From the NCBI GenBank assembly GCA_035995185.1, contig DASYKT010000034.1, positions 22,972 through 86,971 of the forward strand: a DNA stretch of 64,000 nt, read 5' to 3'. Shown piece after piece: positions 41,251 to 49,157 of this stretch (the first letter of the stretch is position 1; every line of letters begins with the position of its first letter). The stretch comes from DASYKT01 sp035995185. GTDB taxonomy: Bacteria > Acidobacteriota > Blastocatellia > Pyrinomonadales > Pyrinomonadaceae. A program made the translations under genes and the position numbers. Below the pieces are notes generated by a model. That model did not search any database, had not been told where the DNA came from, and was given only the letters and a program-made list of their open reading frames with translations.

Positions 41251-41385
41251 AAATTGCCACTAGCTTTAGCTAGTGGGTAAATGGGCAGGTTTTAGACTGG
41301 GCTTTAGCCCAATTTAGTCGATTTGGCTAAAGCCGCATTTCTAAATATTCCCAAACCACTAGCTAAAGCTAGTGGCAATTTAAAT
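41251..41385. repeat. Family D inverted repeat
   Basis: AAATTGCCACTAGCTTTAGC and its reverse complement close an element of about 135 bases with GGGCTTTAGCCC and GGCTAAAGCC inside. It is the best-preserved partner of 18373-18498. Confidence 0.85.
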
Positions 41386-41444
41386 TAGAAACTAGCTTCT
41401 ACTATCTTTGATCCTTAGAGTTATGCAGCCAACCGATGTTTTGC

Positions 41445-41475
41445 TATACTTTTTATTTACTGAATGACCATTCAT
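41445..41475 (+). promoter_or_regulatory. Promoter -10 and FadR-like operator upstream of ETF-QO
   Basis: TATACT (41445-41450) is followed 10 bases later by TGAATGACCATTCAT (41461-41475), a dyad with TGAAT/ATTCA arms. The sequence closely resembles the TGAATGA...TCATTCA operator of the Bacillus TetR-type fatty-acid regulator FadR. Its place over the probable transcription start and before a beta-oxidation electron-transfer gene fits repression relieved by acyl-CoA. Confidence 0.5.
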
Positions 41476-41495
41476 TTTAACAAAGGGAACTCTTA

Positions 41496-43211
41496 ATGGC
41501 TGAACGCGAACAAATTCCGATGGACGTGGTATTCGTCGGGGCGGGCCCGGCAAATCTGGCGGCGGCACTGCATTTGAAAAAACTTATCAGGAACCATGAC
41601 GAGCTGATCGACAAAGGTTTTCTCCAGGGCAATAAGCTCAGCGAGCTCGAGATCGCCGTTATCGAAAAAGGCCCGGCCGTGGGCGCCCATATTCTTTCCG
41701 GCGCGGTGATGGACCCCAAAGGCATCGCCGAGCTGATGCCTGATTTTATCGAGCAGGGCTGCCCGGTCGATAGCGAAGTAAAGACCGACGCTTTCTGGTA
41801 CCTGACGGAAAACCGCGCCATCACGGCGCCGATCACCCCGCCGCCGCTAAAAAATCACGGCTACTATATGATCTCGCTTTCGCGGATGACCGAATGGATG
41901 GCGGAAAAATGCGAAGAGGCCGGCATTAATATTTTTCCCGAATTTCCCGGCGCCGATATTTTGTATGACGATCACAACCGCGTAATCGGCGTGCGCACCG
42001 GCGACAAAGGCATCGATAAGGAAGGCCATAAAAAACCGAACTTCGAGCCCGGCGTGGATATCCTGGCTAAGATCACCATACTTGGCGAAGGCTCGCGCGG
42101 TTCGCTGGCGAAAAAAGTAATTCAGCGGCTGGGGCTTGATGTAGGTAAAGAGCCGCAGGTTTTCAGTCTCGGCATAAAAGAACTGTGGGAAATTCCCGAT
42201 GGCAATTTTAAGGAAGGCCACGTCGTTCACACGCTCGGCTTTCCGTCGGACACCAAAACCTATGGCGGCGGCTGGATCTACGGATTTAAAAACAACATGG
42301 TCAGCATCGGTTACGTGACCGGGCTGGATTATCTCGACCCGCTGATCGACCCGCACGCCGAGTTTCAAAAGTACAAAACGCACCCCAGGATCGCCGAAAT
42401 TCTCAAAGGCGGCAAGATGGTCAAATACGGCGCGAAAACTATCGCCGCCGGCGGCTGGAACACGATGCCGAAGCTTTATGGCGACGGTGTGCTGCTGATC
42501 GGCGACTGCGCGGTGTTTCTCAACGGTCAGCGCATCAAGGGCATTCACACTTCGATCAAGAGCGGGATGCTGGCGGCGGAAACCATCCTGGACGCCTTTG
42601 CGCATGACGATTTCAGCGCAAGCAGGCTGCATATTTTCGAGCGCAAAGTCAGCGAATCGTGGATCTACGACGAACTCCACCCGGTGCGTAATTTCCACGC
42701 TTCTTTTCAACGCGGGCGCTGGTCGGCGCTGGTCAATGGCGGGCTGCAGTTCATTTCCGGCGGGCGCGACTGGGGAATCTTCGATCACTCGACTCACGAG
42801 GCCGGGTTTGAACGCATCCGCCATCTCGAAGATTATGGTTACAAAGGCGACGACATCGCTCAGCGCTACGGCGAAGCCGCTAAATTTGACGGGGAACTGA
42901 CCTTTAACAAGATCACGGACGTTTATCACGCTACAGTCGCGCATAGCGAAGACCAGCCGGCGCACCTGCACGTCCTCGACACCGAAATCTGCGCGACAAA
43001 ATGCGCGGAAGAATACGGCAATCCCTGCCAGCGTTTTTGCCCGGCGGCGGTTTATGAAATGGAAGAGAGCCCGAAAACGGGCAGGCGGGAATTAAAGATA
43101 AACTTTTCCAACTGCGTCCACTGCAAGACGTGCGACATCATGGATCCTTACCAGATCATCAACTGGGTCACGCCCGAAGGCGGCGGCGGGCCGAATTATA
43201 AGGGAATGTAG
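41496..43211 (+). CDS. Electron transfer flavoprotein-ubiquinone oxidoreductase
   Basis: ETF-QO passes electrons from reduced ETF, generated by acyl-CoA dehydrogenases, to the quinone pool. The 571-residue protein has the FAD dinucleotide-binding motif VVFVGAGPANLAA (about 7-19), a ubiquinone-site region (GGGWIYGFKNNMVSIGYVTG), and a second FAD motif LLIGDCAVFLNGQRIKGIH. A C-terminal ferredoxin-like 4Fe-4S domain (about 490-571) has CATKCAEEYGNPCQRFC and NCVHCKTCDI. Length and order match mitochondrial and bacterial ETF-QO. It is monocistronic and preceded by a FadR-like dyad. Confidence 0.96.
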   Translation: MAEREQIPMDVVFVGAGPANLAAALHLKKLIRNHDELIDKGFLQGNKLSELEIAVIEKGPAVGAHILSGAVMDPKGIAELMPDFIEQGCPVDSEVKTDAFWYLTENRAITAPITPPPLKNHGYYMISLSRMTEWMAEKCEEAGINIFPEFPGADILYDDHNRVIGVRTGDKGIDKEGHKKPNFEPGVDILAKITILGEGSRGSLAKKVIQRLGLDVGKEPQVFSLGIKELWEIPDGNFKEGHVVHTLGFPSDTKTYGGGWIYGFKNNMVSIGYVTGLDYLDPLIDPHAEFQKYKTHPRIAEILKGGKMVKYGAKTIAAGGWNTMPKLYGDGVLLIGDCAVFLNGQRIKGIHTSIKSGMLAAETILDAFAHDDFSASRLHIFERKVSESWIYDELHPVRNFHASFQRGRWSALVNGGLQFISGGRDWGIFDHSTHEAGFERIRHLEDYGYKGDDIAQRYGEAAKFDGELTFNKITDVYHATVAHSEDQPAHLHVLDTEICATKCAEEYGNPCQRFCPAAVYEMEESPKTGRRELKINFSNCVHCKTCDIMDPYQIINWVTPEGGGGPNYKGM

Positions 43212-43214
43212 ATG

Positions 43215-43338
43215 TGGAGCGCGGGCATCCTGCCCGCAAAGCTTGTCGCCAGACAAGCTAATTTGGTTTAAATATAAATTTGTTGAGGATAAACTTCGGA
43301 CGCCAGGCGTCCATGCGGGCAGGATGCCCGCGCTCCAT
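43215..43338. repeat. Family C element between ETF-QO and rpoZ
   Basis: TGGAGCGCGGGCATCCTGCC and GCAGGATGCCCGCGCTCCAT are inverted ends; GCTTGTCGCCAGACAAGC and GGACGCCAGGCGTCC hairpins lie between. It separates two convergent genes and starts three bases after one stop and ends three bases before the other. Confidence 0.85.
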
Positions 43339-43340
43339 GC

Positions 43341-43649
43341 CTAAACTTCTTCTTCCAAAAATTCAAAGGGAACTTTCTTTTCCTTGATCTCCTGGAGAGC
43401 TACATAGGTGGCCTTGTGTTTGCGCGGGTCAACCCCGACGCGAACTGTAGCGCCCTTCTGCAGCTGCTTACTGCGCTGTGCCGCCAACAGGATCAAACGG
43501 TATTTCGAATCGATATCGTGCATTACTTTTTCTTTTCCTTCTACTTCTTCAGAACTCTTCGGTTCCTCGATCTCAGTGATCTCGGTTTCTTTAGCTTTGG
43601 CCTTTTTGGTGGGTTTTGCTTCGACTTTTTTCTCGGCTTTTTTGGGCAT
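43341..43649 (-). CDS. rpoZ: RNA polymerase omega subunit with N-terminal extension
   Basis: Omega aids folding and assembly of RNA polymerase beta' and couples it to (p)ppGpp in many bacteria. The 102-residue protein has a core of about 60 residues beginning DIDSKYRLILLAAQRSKQLQ, the omega signature, and ending in an acidic FEFLEEEV tail. The first 40 residues form a Lys/Glu-rich extension (KKAEKKVEAKPTKKAKAKE) absent from E. coli omega. It is 28 bases downstream of gmk, the widespread gmk-rpoZ order, and belongs to the yicC-gmk-rpoZ transcript. Confidence 0.93.
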   Translation of the reverse strand: MPKKAEKKVEAKPTKKAKAKETEITEIEEPKSSEEVEGKEKVMHDIDSKYRLILLAAQRSKQLQKGATVRVGVDPRKHKATYVALQEIKEKKVPFEFLEEEV

Positions 43650-43677
43650 TGATCGCGCTCTCCGTAAATTTAGTGTC

Positions 43678-44283
43678 TTAAAACGTTTTTAATACTTCTC
43701 TGATATTTTCTTCCTGCCTGTCTCGCCTGGCCCGCTCGGCCAATATCACTGCTTCCAATTCCTTGACGGCCTGTTCGACCTCGTCATTTATTATCACGTA
43801 ATCGAATTCCGTGTATCGCTCGACCTCGCCCCGCGAATTTTTCAGCCGCAGCTGGAGTGCATCCATCCCCTCGGTAGCGCGGCTTTCCAGGCGATTCTTC
43901 AAAACCTCGAATGAGGGCGGCAAAATAAACGCCGAAACGGCCTCCGGCGCAGCCTTTTTTACCAGTTCGGCCCCCTGGACATCGATCTCGAGGATAATGT
44001 CGGTGCCTTCAGCGGTTTCCCGCTCAACTTGCCTGCGGGAAGTGCCGTAATAGTTGCCGTGGACCAGGGCATGCTCGAGAAATTCACCCGAAGCGATCAA
44101 ATTTTCAAATTCCGCCAGCGAAACAAAATTATAGTGCTTGCCGTCTGTCTCATCCTCGCGCGGCGCGCGCGTGGTGAAAGAGACAGAATACCCGATTTGC
44201 GGCACAATTTCCAATACACGCTGTATCAAAGTGCCTTTTCCGCCCCCCGAAGGGGAAGAGATTATAAAGAGATTGCCTTTCAT
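43678..44283 (-). CDS. gmk: Guanylate kinase
   Basis: Gmk phosphorylates GMP to GDP with ATP, feeding GTP and (p)ppGpp synthesis. The 201-residue protein has the P-loop SSPSGGGKGTLIQRV at about 8-22, SFTTRAPREDETDGKHYNFV (GMP-binding region), GEFLEHALVHGNYYGTSRRQ and the lid/C-terminal REEVERYTEFDYVIIN-type stretch. Length is standard. The gene order yicC-gmk-rpoZ is conserved in many phyla. The 69-base gap to yicC contains an AAGCGGTAAGCTGTGAGCAG repeat. Confidence 0.97.
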   Translation of the reverse strand: MKGNLFIISSPSGGGKGTLIQRVLEIVPQIGYSVSFTTRAPREDETDGKHYNFVSLAEFENLIASGEFLEHALVHGNYYGTSRRQVERETAEGTDIILEIDVQGAELVKKAAPEAVSAFILPPSFEVLKNRLESRATEGMDALQLRLKNSRGEVERYTEFDYVIINDEVEQAVKELEAVILAERARRDRQEENIREVLKTF

Positions 44284-44285
44284 AA

Positions 44286-44350
44286 AAGTAAGCGGTAAGC
44301 TGTGAGCAGTCTCTGCGGCGTCTACTGCCTGCCGCTAACTGCTTACAGCT
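44286..44350. repeat. GTAAGC/GCTTAC inverted repeat between yicC and gmk
   Basis: GTAAGCGGTAAGCTGTGAGC and TGCCGCTAACTGCTTACAGC followed by TTAC are loosely complementary halves around TCTGCGGCG. A shorter motif of the same kind (CTGCTCACCGCTCACTGC) is embedded in pdhC near 29760. Confidence 0.55.
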
Positions 44351-44352
44351 TA

Positions 44353-45231
44353 CTATTCCACGTTCTGCACCTGCTCCCTTATCTTCTCGACCGCCGATTT
44401 TATCGCCAGCGAAGCCTCTTTAATATTCATATTATTGGTCTTAGAGGCAATGGTGTTGGCTTCGCGGTTAAGTTCCTGGGTCAGGAAATCCAGCCTTTTG
44501 CCGACTTCCTTATCTTCGTCCATGATCTTGCGGTACTGATCGATGTGTATTTTCAGCCGGGTGATCTCTTCGGAAATGTCGCCGCGATCGGCTAAAAATG
44601 CGGCTTCCTGCGCCAGACGCGCCTGGTCTATCTCGATCTCAGCGGCGGTTTTCGCCAGGATGTCACTGATGCGCTTCATCAGCCGGGTCTGGTATTCTTC
44701 GGTGACGGTGGCGGCCTCGCTTTCGATGCCGGGCAGCTTTTCTTCGATCTCTTTCAGGCGGAAATTCAGCTCGCTTTTGAGCATTTCGCCCTCGTTTTCG
44801 CGCATTTTTTCCAAATCGTCCAGCGCCGATTCAACCGCTTTTTCCACCCCGACAATAAATTCCTCGCCGATATCGTCCTTTTTCGGCTGCAAAACGCTCG
44901 GCAGCCGCGCGATCATATTCAGGTCAGGCTCTCCGGTCAGCGAAAATTCTTCCTGTAATTGTTTAAGCGCAGACAGGTAACCGCTGATAAGAGGACGGTT
45001 AAGCTCATAGCTTACCTCCGAGGCGCGTTCGTAGGTAAGATTTACATCCACGCGTCCGCGCGAGAGCCGGTTGCCGATCTGGCGCTTGATGGTCGCTTCG
45101 AGCTGGTTAAGCTCCTGCGAAAGCCGCAGGTTCACATCCAGAAAGCGGTTATTTACTGTTTTTAATTCGACGGTCACGGCAAAGTCTTTTCCCATAAAAG
45201 CGCCGCGGCCAAATCCGGTCATTGATTTCAT
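44353..45231 (-). CDS. yicC: YicC-family endoribonuclease
   Basis: The 292-residue protein matches YicC from end to end. The N-terminus is SMTGFGRG, LKTVNNRFLDVNLRL follows, and a coiled helical C-terminus (about 150-290) contains RLDFLTQELNREANTIASK. YicC proteins were recently shown to act as endoribonucleases in E. coli and Bacillus, with roles in small RNA decay. It is the first gene of yicC-gmk-rpoZ and begins six bases after the APH-fold gene ends, so that gene may also be cotranscribed. Confidence 0.93.
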   Translation of the reverse strand: MKSMTGFGRGAFMGKDFAVTVELKTVNNRFLDVNLRLSQELNQLEATIKRQIGNRLSRGRVDVNLTYERASEVSYELNRPLISGYLSALKQLQEEFSLTGEPDLNMIARLPSVLQPKKDDIGEEFIVGVEKAVESALDDLEKMRENEGEMLKSELNFRLKEIEEKLPGIESEAATVTEEYQTRLMKRISDILAKTAAEIEIDQARLAQEAAFLADRGDISEEITRLKIHIDQYRKIMDEDKEVGKRLDFLTQELNREANTIASKTNNMNIKEASLAIKSAVEKIREQVQNVE

Positions 45232-45237
45232 AAATTA

Positions 45238-46107
45238 TTAATAGCCAAAAGCTTTGGCTCCCGAGGTATGCACGGTAAGCCACCAGTTGTCATTTCGTTC
45301 GATACCGGTCAGTATCCAGCGCACTTCCTGGGCACCGGCATAAAATCTCGCACGTTTTAGATATTGTTCGGCTTCAGGATAAAGCCTAAAAAATCTCCTG
45401 TAAAATCCTTCGCCGTAATTATAGACGATGACGGAGAAATCCGAAGCCGGGTCGCCCAAACCGGCGCAGCCTAAATCGATAATTCCATTGATAACTTTAC
45501 GCTCGCCGTCGAACATTATGTGGTACGGCGGAATATCGGTATCGACCATTTTAGTCTCAAAGGTGAAATTGTTTTCATCAGCCAAAAAATCCTCAAAATG
45601 TTCCTGCATAAAATCACGAACGTGAGGCATCAGCAGCGGAAAAACTTTTTCCTTGATACGCGCGTAAGCGCCCACCCAGCCTTCATATTCTACCAGCGCA
45701 TCGGCCGGCGGGATCTCAAAATCCGCGCCGGCGGCATCAACGCCGTGAAGCTCTTTAAAAAATTGCGCCATCTGATCGGCAATTTTTTGCTGCTCACTCT
45801 CGCCGAGTTTTAACAGCCGATCCCGCCGCAAAGTTTCACCTGAAATTAACCGATAGGCCATCGCATCGTCTGAAACGAAGAAAGGCTCAGGGATCTGAAG
45901 CGTGATCTTACCCTGCAGAAATTCCAATAACTTTGCTTCGTTCCTCAAATGCTTTAAGGCATGTTCGTGTTTAGGAAAACGGAAAACAAACTCACCGTTG
46001 ACAAAGACGATATCGTTCATCAACCCGGCGTCATTGAATTCGACGTCTTTAATAACTTGAGGAAGGATTTCACCGATCCTTGTTTTATATCTTTCCGGTA
46101 GAGGCAT
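45238..46107 (-). CDS. APH-fold phosphotransferase, resistance-enzyme-like
   Basis: The 289-residue protein has the aminoglycoside phosphotransferase/choline kinase fold. An N-lobe has FVFRFPKHEHALKHLRNEAK with the ATP-site Lys and Glu. The catalytic loop MVDTDIPPYHIMFD retains the Asp seen in APH(2'')-type enzymes although the usual preceding His is replaced. The metal-site motif is INGIIDLGCAGLGDPASDF. Substrates of chromosomal members are often unknown, so a resistance role cannot be assumed. It lies immediately upstream of yicC and divergently from the 88-residue repeat protein. Confidence 0.85.
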   Translation of the reverse strand: MPLPERYKTRIGEILPQVIKDVEFNDAGLMNDIVFVNGEFVFRFPKHEHALKHLRNEAKLLEFLQGKITLQIPEPFFVSDDAMAYRLISGETLRRDRLLKLGESEQQKIADQMAQFFKELHGVDAAGADFEIPPADALVEYEGWVGAYARIKEKVFPLLMPHVRDFMQEHFEDFLADENNFTFETKMVDTDIPPYHIMFDGERKVINGIIDLGCAGLGDPASDFSVIVYNYGEGFYRRFFRLYPEAEQYLKRARFYAGAQEVRWILTGIERNDNWWLTVHTSGAKAFGY

Positions 46108-46188
46108 TGATTAAGCAACGATCTTTTATTAAACTAACTAAAATTGACGACGCCGAAATTTGTAAATAACTTCCATAGGACAAAAATT

Positions 46189-46455
46189 ATGAGCGACGCA
46201 GAGATCCGATTGTTCGGCACTATTAAGGCCGAAGAAGACGATGATCCATTATTTCAAGAGCCGAATACAGAAGCGCCCCAGGAGCCGAATACCGTGAACT
46301 ACCCGGAGCCGAATACTTACCCGGAGCCGGATACCGACGATCATGAACCCGACACCGATACGGCACAGATAGAGTTATTTGGCGGAATCAAGGCTGAAGA
46401 GCCGTGCGCGCCAGCACCAGACACAGCAGAAGATAGTGGCCAAGAAACAGATTAG
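46189..46455 (+). CDS. Small acidic protein with EP(N/D)T repeats and a duplicated 11-residue motif
   Basis: The 88-residue product starts at ATG 46189, which has AGGAC upstream; an in-frame ATG at 46144 would add 15 residues without a clear ribosome binding site. Residues 6-16 (IRLFGTIKAEE) and 61-71 (IELFGGIKAEE) match at 9 of 11 positions. Between them are five EP(N/D)T units at 24, 32, 40, 46 and 53. The protein is very acidic and otherwise disordered-looking, without signal peptide or membrane segment. I recognise no family. Its last 68 bases overlap the 3' end of a convergent membrane-protein gene. It could be a real small protein, a modified-peptide precursor, or a bait/adaptor peptide. 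Confidence 0.6.
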   Translation: MSDAEIRLFGTIKAEEDDDPLFQEPNTEAPQEPNTVNYPEPNTYPEPDTDDHEPDTDTAQIELFGGIKAEEPCAPAPDTAEDSGQETD

Positions 46456-46963
46456 TAGTCAGGATCAAATAGTCGTGGCGCCATCTTACCAGTCGGGTAT
46501 TATATTCGACCGCCGCTGCCGTTTGGCCTAAGATCAAAAGCCTGAATTTGTCATCCTCAAAGTTGTAGCACTTGTGTTCGATCAGATTTTTGGGTTCCAG
46601 GATGTGCAATTCGTGACCGAATCTGCCGCCTAATCCCGCTGCGATCGCCAGGACAAAAGGCACAAAGGCGAGCCCAACCAGCGGGAGTTCTTTTGCCCAG
46701 ATATCTTTGTTAATGCCCAGAATAAGCAGCGTTAGGCCGATGCCCAGTGTCATCGTGGTAGCCAGCCGCCCGTCCATCGCATCAAGTCTTTTCAAGGTTA
46801 TGTCATATGAAGCCCATGATATCTTGTAGACCTCCTGGATCGAAGTGAGTGTGTCTTCCGGAAGGCGGGCCGTGCTGAGAGCGACCTCGGGTTTCAGGGC
46901 AAGCCCCAACATCCAACGGACATCTTTTTTGATCCAAGTGAGAAACAAATTCAGGTTTTTCAT
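46388..46963 (-). CDS. Three-segment membrane protein of unknown function
   Basis: The 191-residue product has an N-terminal helical region, then SYDITLKRLDAMDGRLATTM leading into the first membrane segment (about 65-84). A second segment (about 92-110) is followed by a soluble helix with YNFEDDKFRLLILG and a C-terminal segment YLILTTNLFLGHYLLLCLVL. The layout resembles SLATT or Pycsar-effector (DUF5706-like) membrane modules, but no motif proves it and no nucleotide cyclase is nearby. Its ATG overlaps the MsbA-type exporter stop by four bases (ATGA), so it is translationally coupled to that gene. Its 3' end overlaps the antisense small repeat protein by 68 bases. Confidence 0.7.
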   Translation of the reverse strand: MKNLNLFLTWIKKDVRWMLGLALKPEVALSTARLPEDTLTSIQEVYKISWASYDITLKRLDAMDGRLATTMTLGIGLTLLILGINKDIWAKELPLVGLAFVPFVLAIAAGLGGRFGHELHILEPKNLIEHKCYNFEDDKFRLLILGQTAAAVEYNTRLVRWRHDYLILTTNLFLGHYLLLCLVLARTALQP

Positions 46964-48774
46964 ACTGGTAACTGTGGCAGCGTGACTTCCTCAGTATCTT
47001 CCCAAAACTGCAATTCGTAAAGCCGCTTGTAGATGCCGCCTTTTTGCAGCAGTTCGCTGTGCGTGCCGGTTTCGGAGATGCGGCCGCGTTCCATCACGAC
47101 GATATTATCGGCGCGGCGCACAGTTGAAAGGCGGTGAGCGATGACGATCGAGGTGCGGTTTTGCATCAGGTTTTCCAGAGCTTTTTGTACCAGTCTTTCG
47201 CTTTCCGTGTCGAGCGCCGAGGTGGCTTCGTCCAGAACCAGCACTGGCGCATCGAGCAAGACGGCGCGGGCGATGGCGATACGCTGGCGCTGTCCGCCGC
47301 TTAAGAAAACGCCGCGTTCGCCTACGATCGTGTCATATCCCAGCGGCAGCTCGGCGATAAAATCGGAGGCAAAGGCGACCTCGGCGGCATGCTGAATTTG
47401 CTCATCGGACGCATCCGGTTTGCCATAGGAAATGTTATAGCGAACGGTGTCATTAAAGAGCGTCGTTTCCTGTGAGACCAGTGCGATGTGTTCGCGCAGG
47501 CTGGCAAGTTTCGCATCGCGCAGGTCGATGCCGTCCCACAAGACAGCGCCCTCTACCGGATCGTAAAAACGCGGAATGAGCTTGGTGATGGTCGATTTAC
47601 CGCCGCCCGACTCGCCGACCAGCGCGATCATCTGCCCCTTGGGAATTTCCAGATCGACGTTATCTAAAATGATCTTGCTTTCACTTCCATAGTTGAAAGA
47701 AATACCGCGCAGCGTTATGCCTTTTTCCAGGGCCGCTATCTCGGCCGCGTCCGGTTTTTCCGGCAGCGATTCGTTCTGATCCAGTATGTCCCACACGTCG
47801 CGCGCGGCGGCAAAAGCCTTGGTCAGTTCATTATGCTGGCGCGAGATCTTGCGCATCGGGTCGTAGCTGCTAAAGAGAAACGCGAGGAACGTAAAGAACT
47901 GCGCCGCCGGCATGTTGTTCACATGAATTTCGCGAAAGCCGAAAAAGAGCAGTACGACCCCGGCCGCGATGCCGATAGTGGTGATCACGGGCGGCGAAAG
48001 CGCGGCGATGCGGCCCGAACGCAGATTTGCTTTGGCGATCATTCGCGCGGCTTTTTCAAAACGGGTTTCTTCGCGGGCCTCGGCGCGGTAGGCGCGGACG
48101 ATAGTGTGATTGGCCAGCGCTTCCTGCGCGGTGTCCGTCAGTAAACGGCTGCCTTCGAGCGATTGTTCGGCTTGCTTGCGCAGCGCGCGGGAAAACTTTG
48201 ACGTCAGAAAAGCTATGATCGGCGCGATTATCATCGCTCCCAGCATCAGCCGCCAATTAAAATAAAAAGCCGCCGAAAGAAAGAATATCAGGTTAAAACT
48301 TTCGCGCAGCACGTCGCGCAGGTTGGCTGAAACGGCGTACTCGATCGCCGCGCAGCTTGTCACCAGCCGCGAGACCATAAAATTCGTCCGGTGGCGTTCA
48401 AAAAAAGCGGACGGCTGCCGCAGCAGGTGGTTATAGAGTTCTTTCCGCAGATCGAGCACGGCCGTCTGCCCGATCTTGGCCATAAAATAGGACGAGAAAA
48501 ATTCCGAGATGCCGCCAAAAACCGTAAAAGCGACCAGCATTACCGAGATCGCCAGCCATGCCTGATACCAGTCGTCGGCGGGAATTAATTTCTGCAATCC
48601 GAAAAGAGTGGATGTTTTCGAGGCGCCCGTGCTAAAGGCCTGGTCGAAGATCGGCACCAGCAGGGCCCGGGTCGCGCTTTCCAAAAGCCCGCCGATAACC
48701 ATTGCCAACGTGGCCAGTACAAAGGTCAAATAGTGCGGCCTGAGATATTTAAGTAAGCGGCGAAAGTCCTGCAT
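46960..48774 (-). CDS. MsbA-type ABC exporter
   Basis: The 604-residue half-transporter has a six-helix membrane domain (about 10-320) and a C-terminal ATPase with Walker A GESGGGKST, Q-loop, signature LSGGQRQR and Walker B VLVLDEATSALD. LRPHYLTFVLATLAMVIGG at the start and DIIHRLS-like AHRLSTVRRAD at the end are typical of MsbA/lipid exporters. It probably moves lipid A precursors or other lipids across the inner membrane. The start ATG 48774 is chosen because an ORF extending to 49053 would add about 93 residues translated from a family E repeat. Confidence 0.9.
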   Translation of the reverse strand: MQDFRRLLKYLRPHYLTFVLATLAMVIGGLLESATRALLVPIFDQAFSTGASKTSTLFGLQKLIPADDWYQAWLAISVMLVAFTVFGGISEFFSSYFMAKIGQTAVLDLRKELYNHLLRQPSAFFERHRTNFMVSRLVTSCAAIEYAVSANLRDVLRESFNLIFFLSAAFYFNWRLMLGAMIIAPIIAFLTSKFSRALRKQAEQSLEGSRLLTDTAQEALANHTIVRAYRAEAREETRFEKAARMIAKANLRSGRIAALSPPVITTIGIAAGVVLLFFGFREIHVNNMPAAQFFTFLAFLFSSYDPMRKISRQHNELTKAFAAARDVWDILDQNESLPEKPDAAEIAALEKGITLRGISFNYGSESKIILDNVDLEIPKGQMIALVGESGGGKSTITKLIPRFYDPVEGAVLWDGIDLRDAKLASLREHIALVSQETTLFNDTVRYNISYGKPDASDEQIQHAAEVAFASDFIAELPLGYDTIVGERGVFLSGGQRQRIAIARAVLLDAPVLVLDEATSALDTESERLVQKALENLMQNRTSIVIAHRLSTVRRADNIVVMERGRISETGTHSELLQKGGIYKRLYELQFWEDTEEVTLPQLPV

Positions 48775-49157
48775 TAGAATCAGATAAAGTGTAATGATAC
48801 GAAAGAATTTTGGCAAAGTCAGAAGCTGGAACAACAATAAGGGGCGGCGCCACAGTGCGTGGCAGGCGGTTTTAGTGTATTTCGTGCGTTTCGTGGTTAA
48901 ATTTCCGGAAGTTTTACCACGAAACACACTAAACGCACGAAATGTATCGCTCATCGGGGCGATCTTATATTTTATAGAATTATCAGAACTGAACCACAAA
49001 ACTACACCAAATGACACGAAAAACAGTAGGTTAAGCCATCCGGAATCAACCAAAGCCCCCGCAAATCTGCTATTTAGCTTACAACTGTTTTGGAAAAAAC
49101 ATCATCAAGAAAGTAAAATGCCTTACATAAGCTTTCCGTAAAGGGAGAAAAATCATT
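48775..49157. other. 383-base gap between the exporter and an OmpA-family gene
   Basis: It holds a family E inverted repeat (48873-48943), a partial E half (about 48990-49022), and an AT-rich leader with a GGGAG ribosome binding site before the gene at 49158. No other gene is supported. Confidence 0.6.
48873..48943. repeat. Family E inverted repeat
   Basis: TAGTGTATTTCGTGCGTTTC then GTGGTTAA and, after 20 bases, TACCACGAAACACACTAAAC with GCACGAAA are near-perfect inverted halves. This is the longest family E stem in the window. Confidence 0.85.

Larger units (their letters stand above)
41102..41495. other. Intergenic region upstream of ETF-QO
   Basis: The gap contains a family A element (41203-41234), a long family D inverted repeat (41251-41385), a TATACT -10 candidate (41445-41450) and a TGAATGACCATTCA dyad (41461-41474). 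No gene is supported. Confidence 0.65.

Noticed and set aside
41847..42971. Minus-strand open frame of 374 codons within ETF-QO
   Set aside because: Antisense to a strongly supported gene, without motifs or ribosome binding site.
45238..46107. Antibiotic resistance gene
   Set aside because: APH fold is clear but the catalytic loop is atypical and the context is housekeeping; resistance is not supported.
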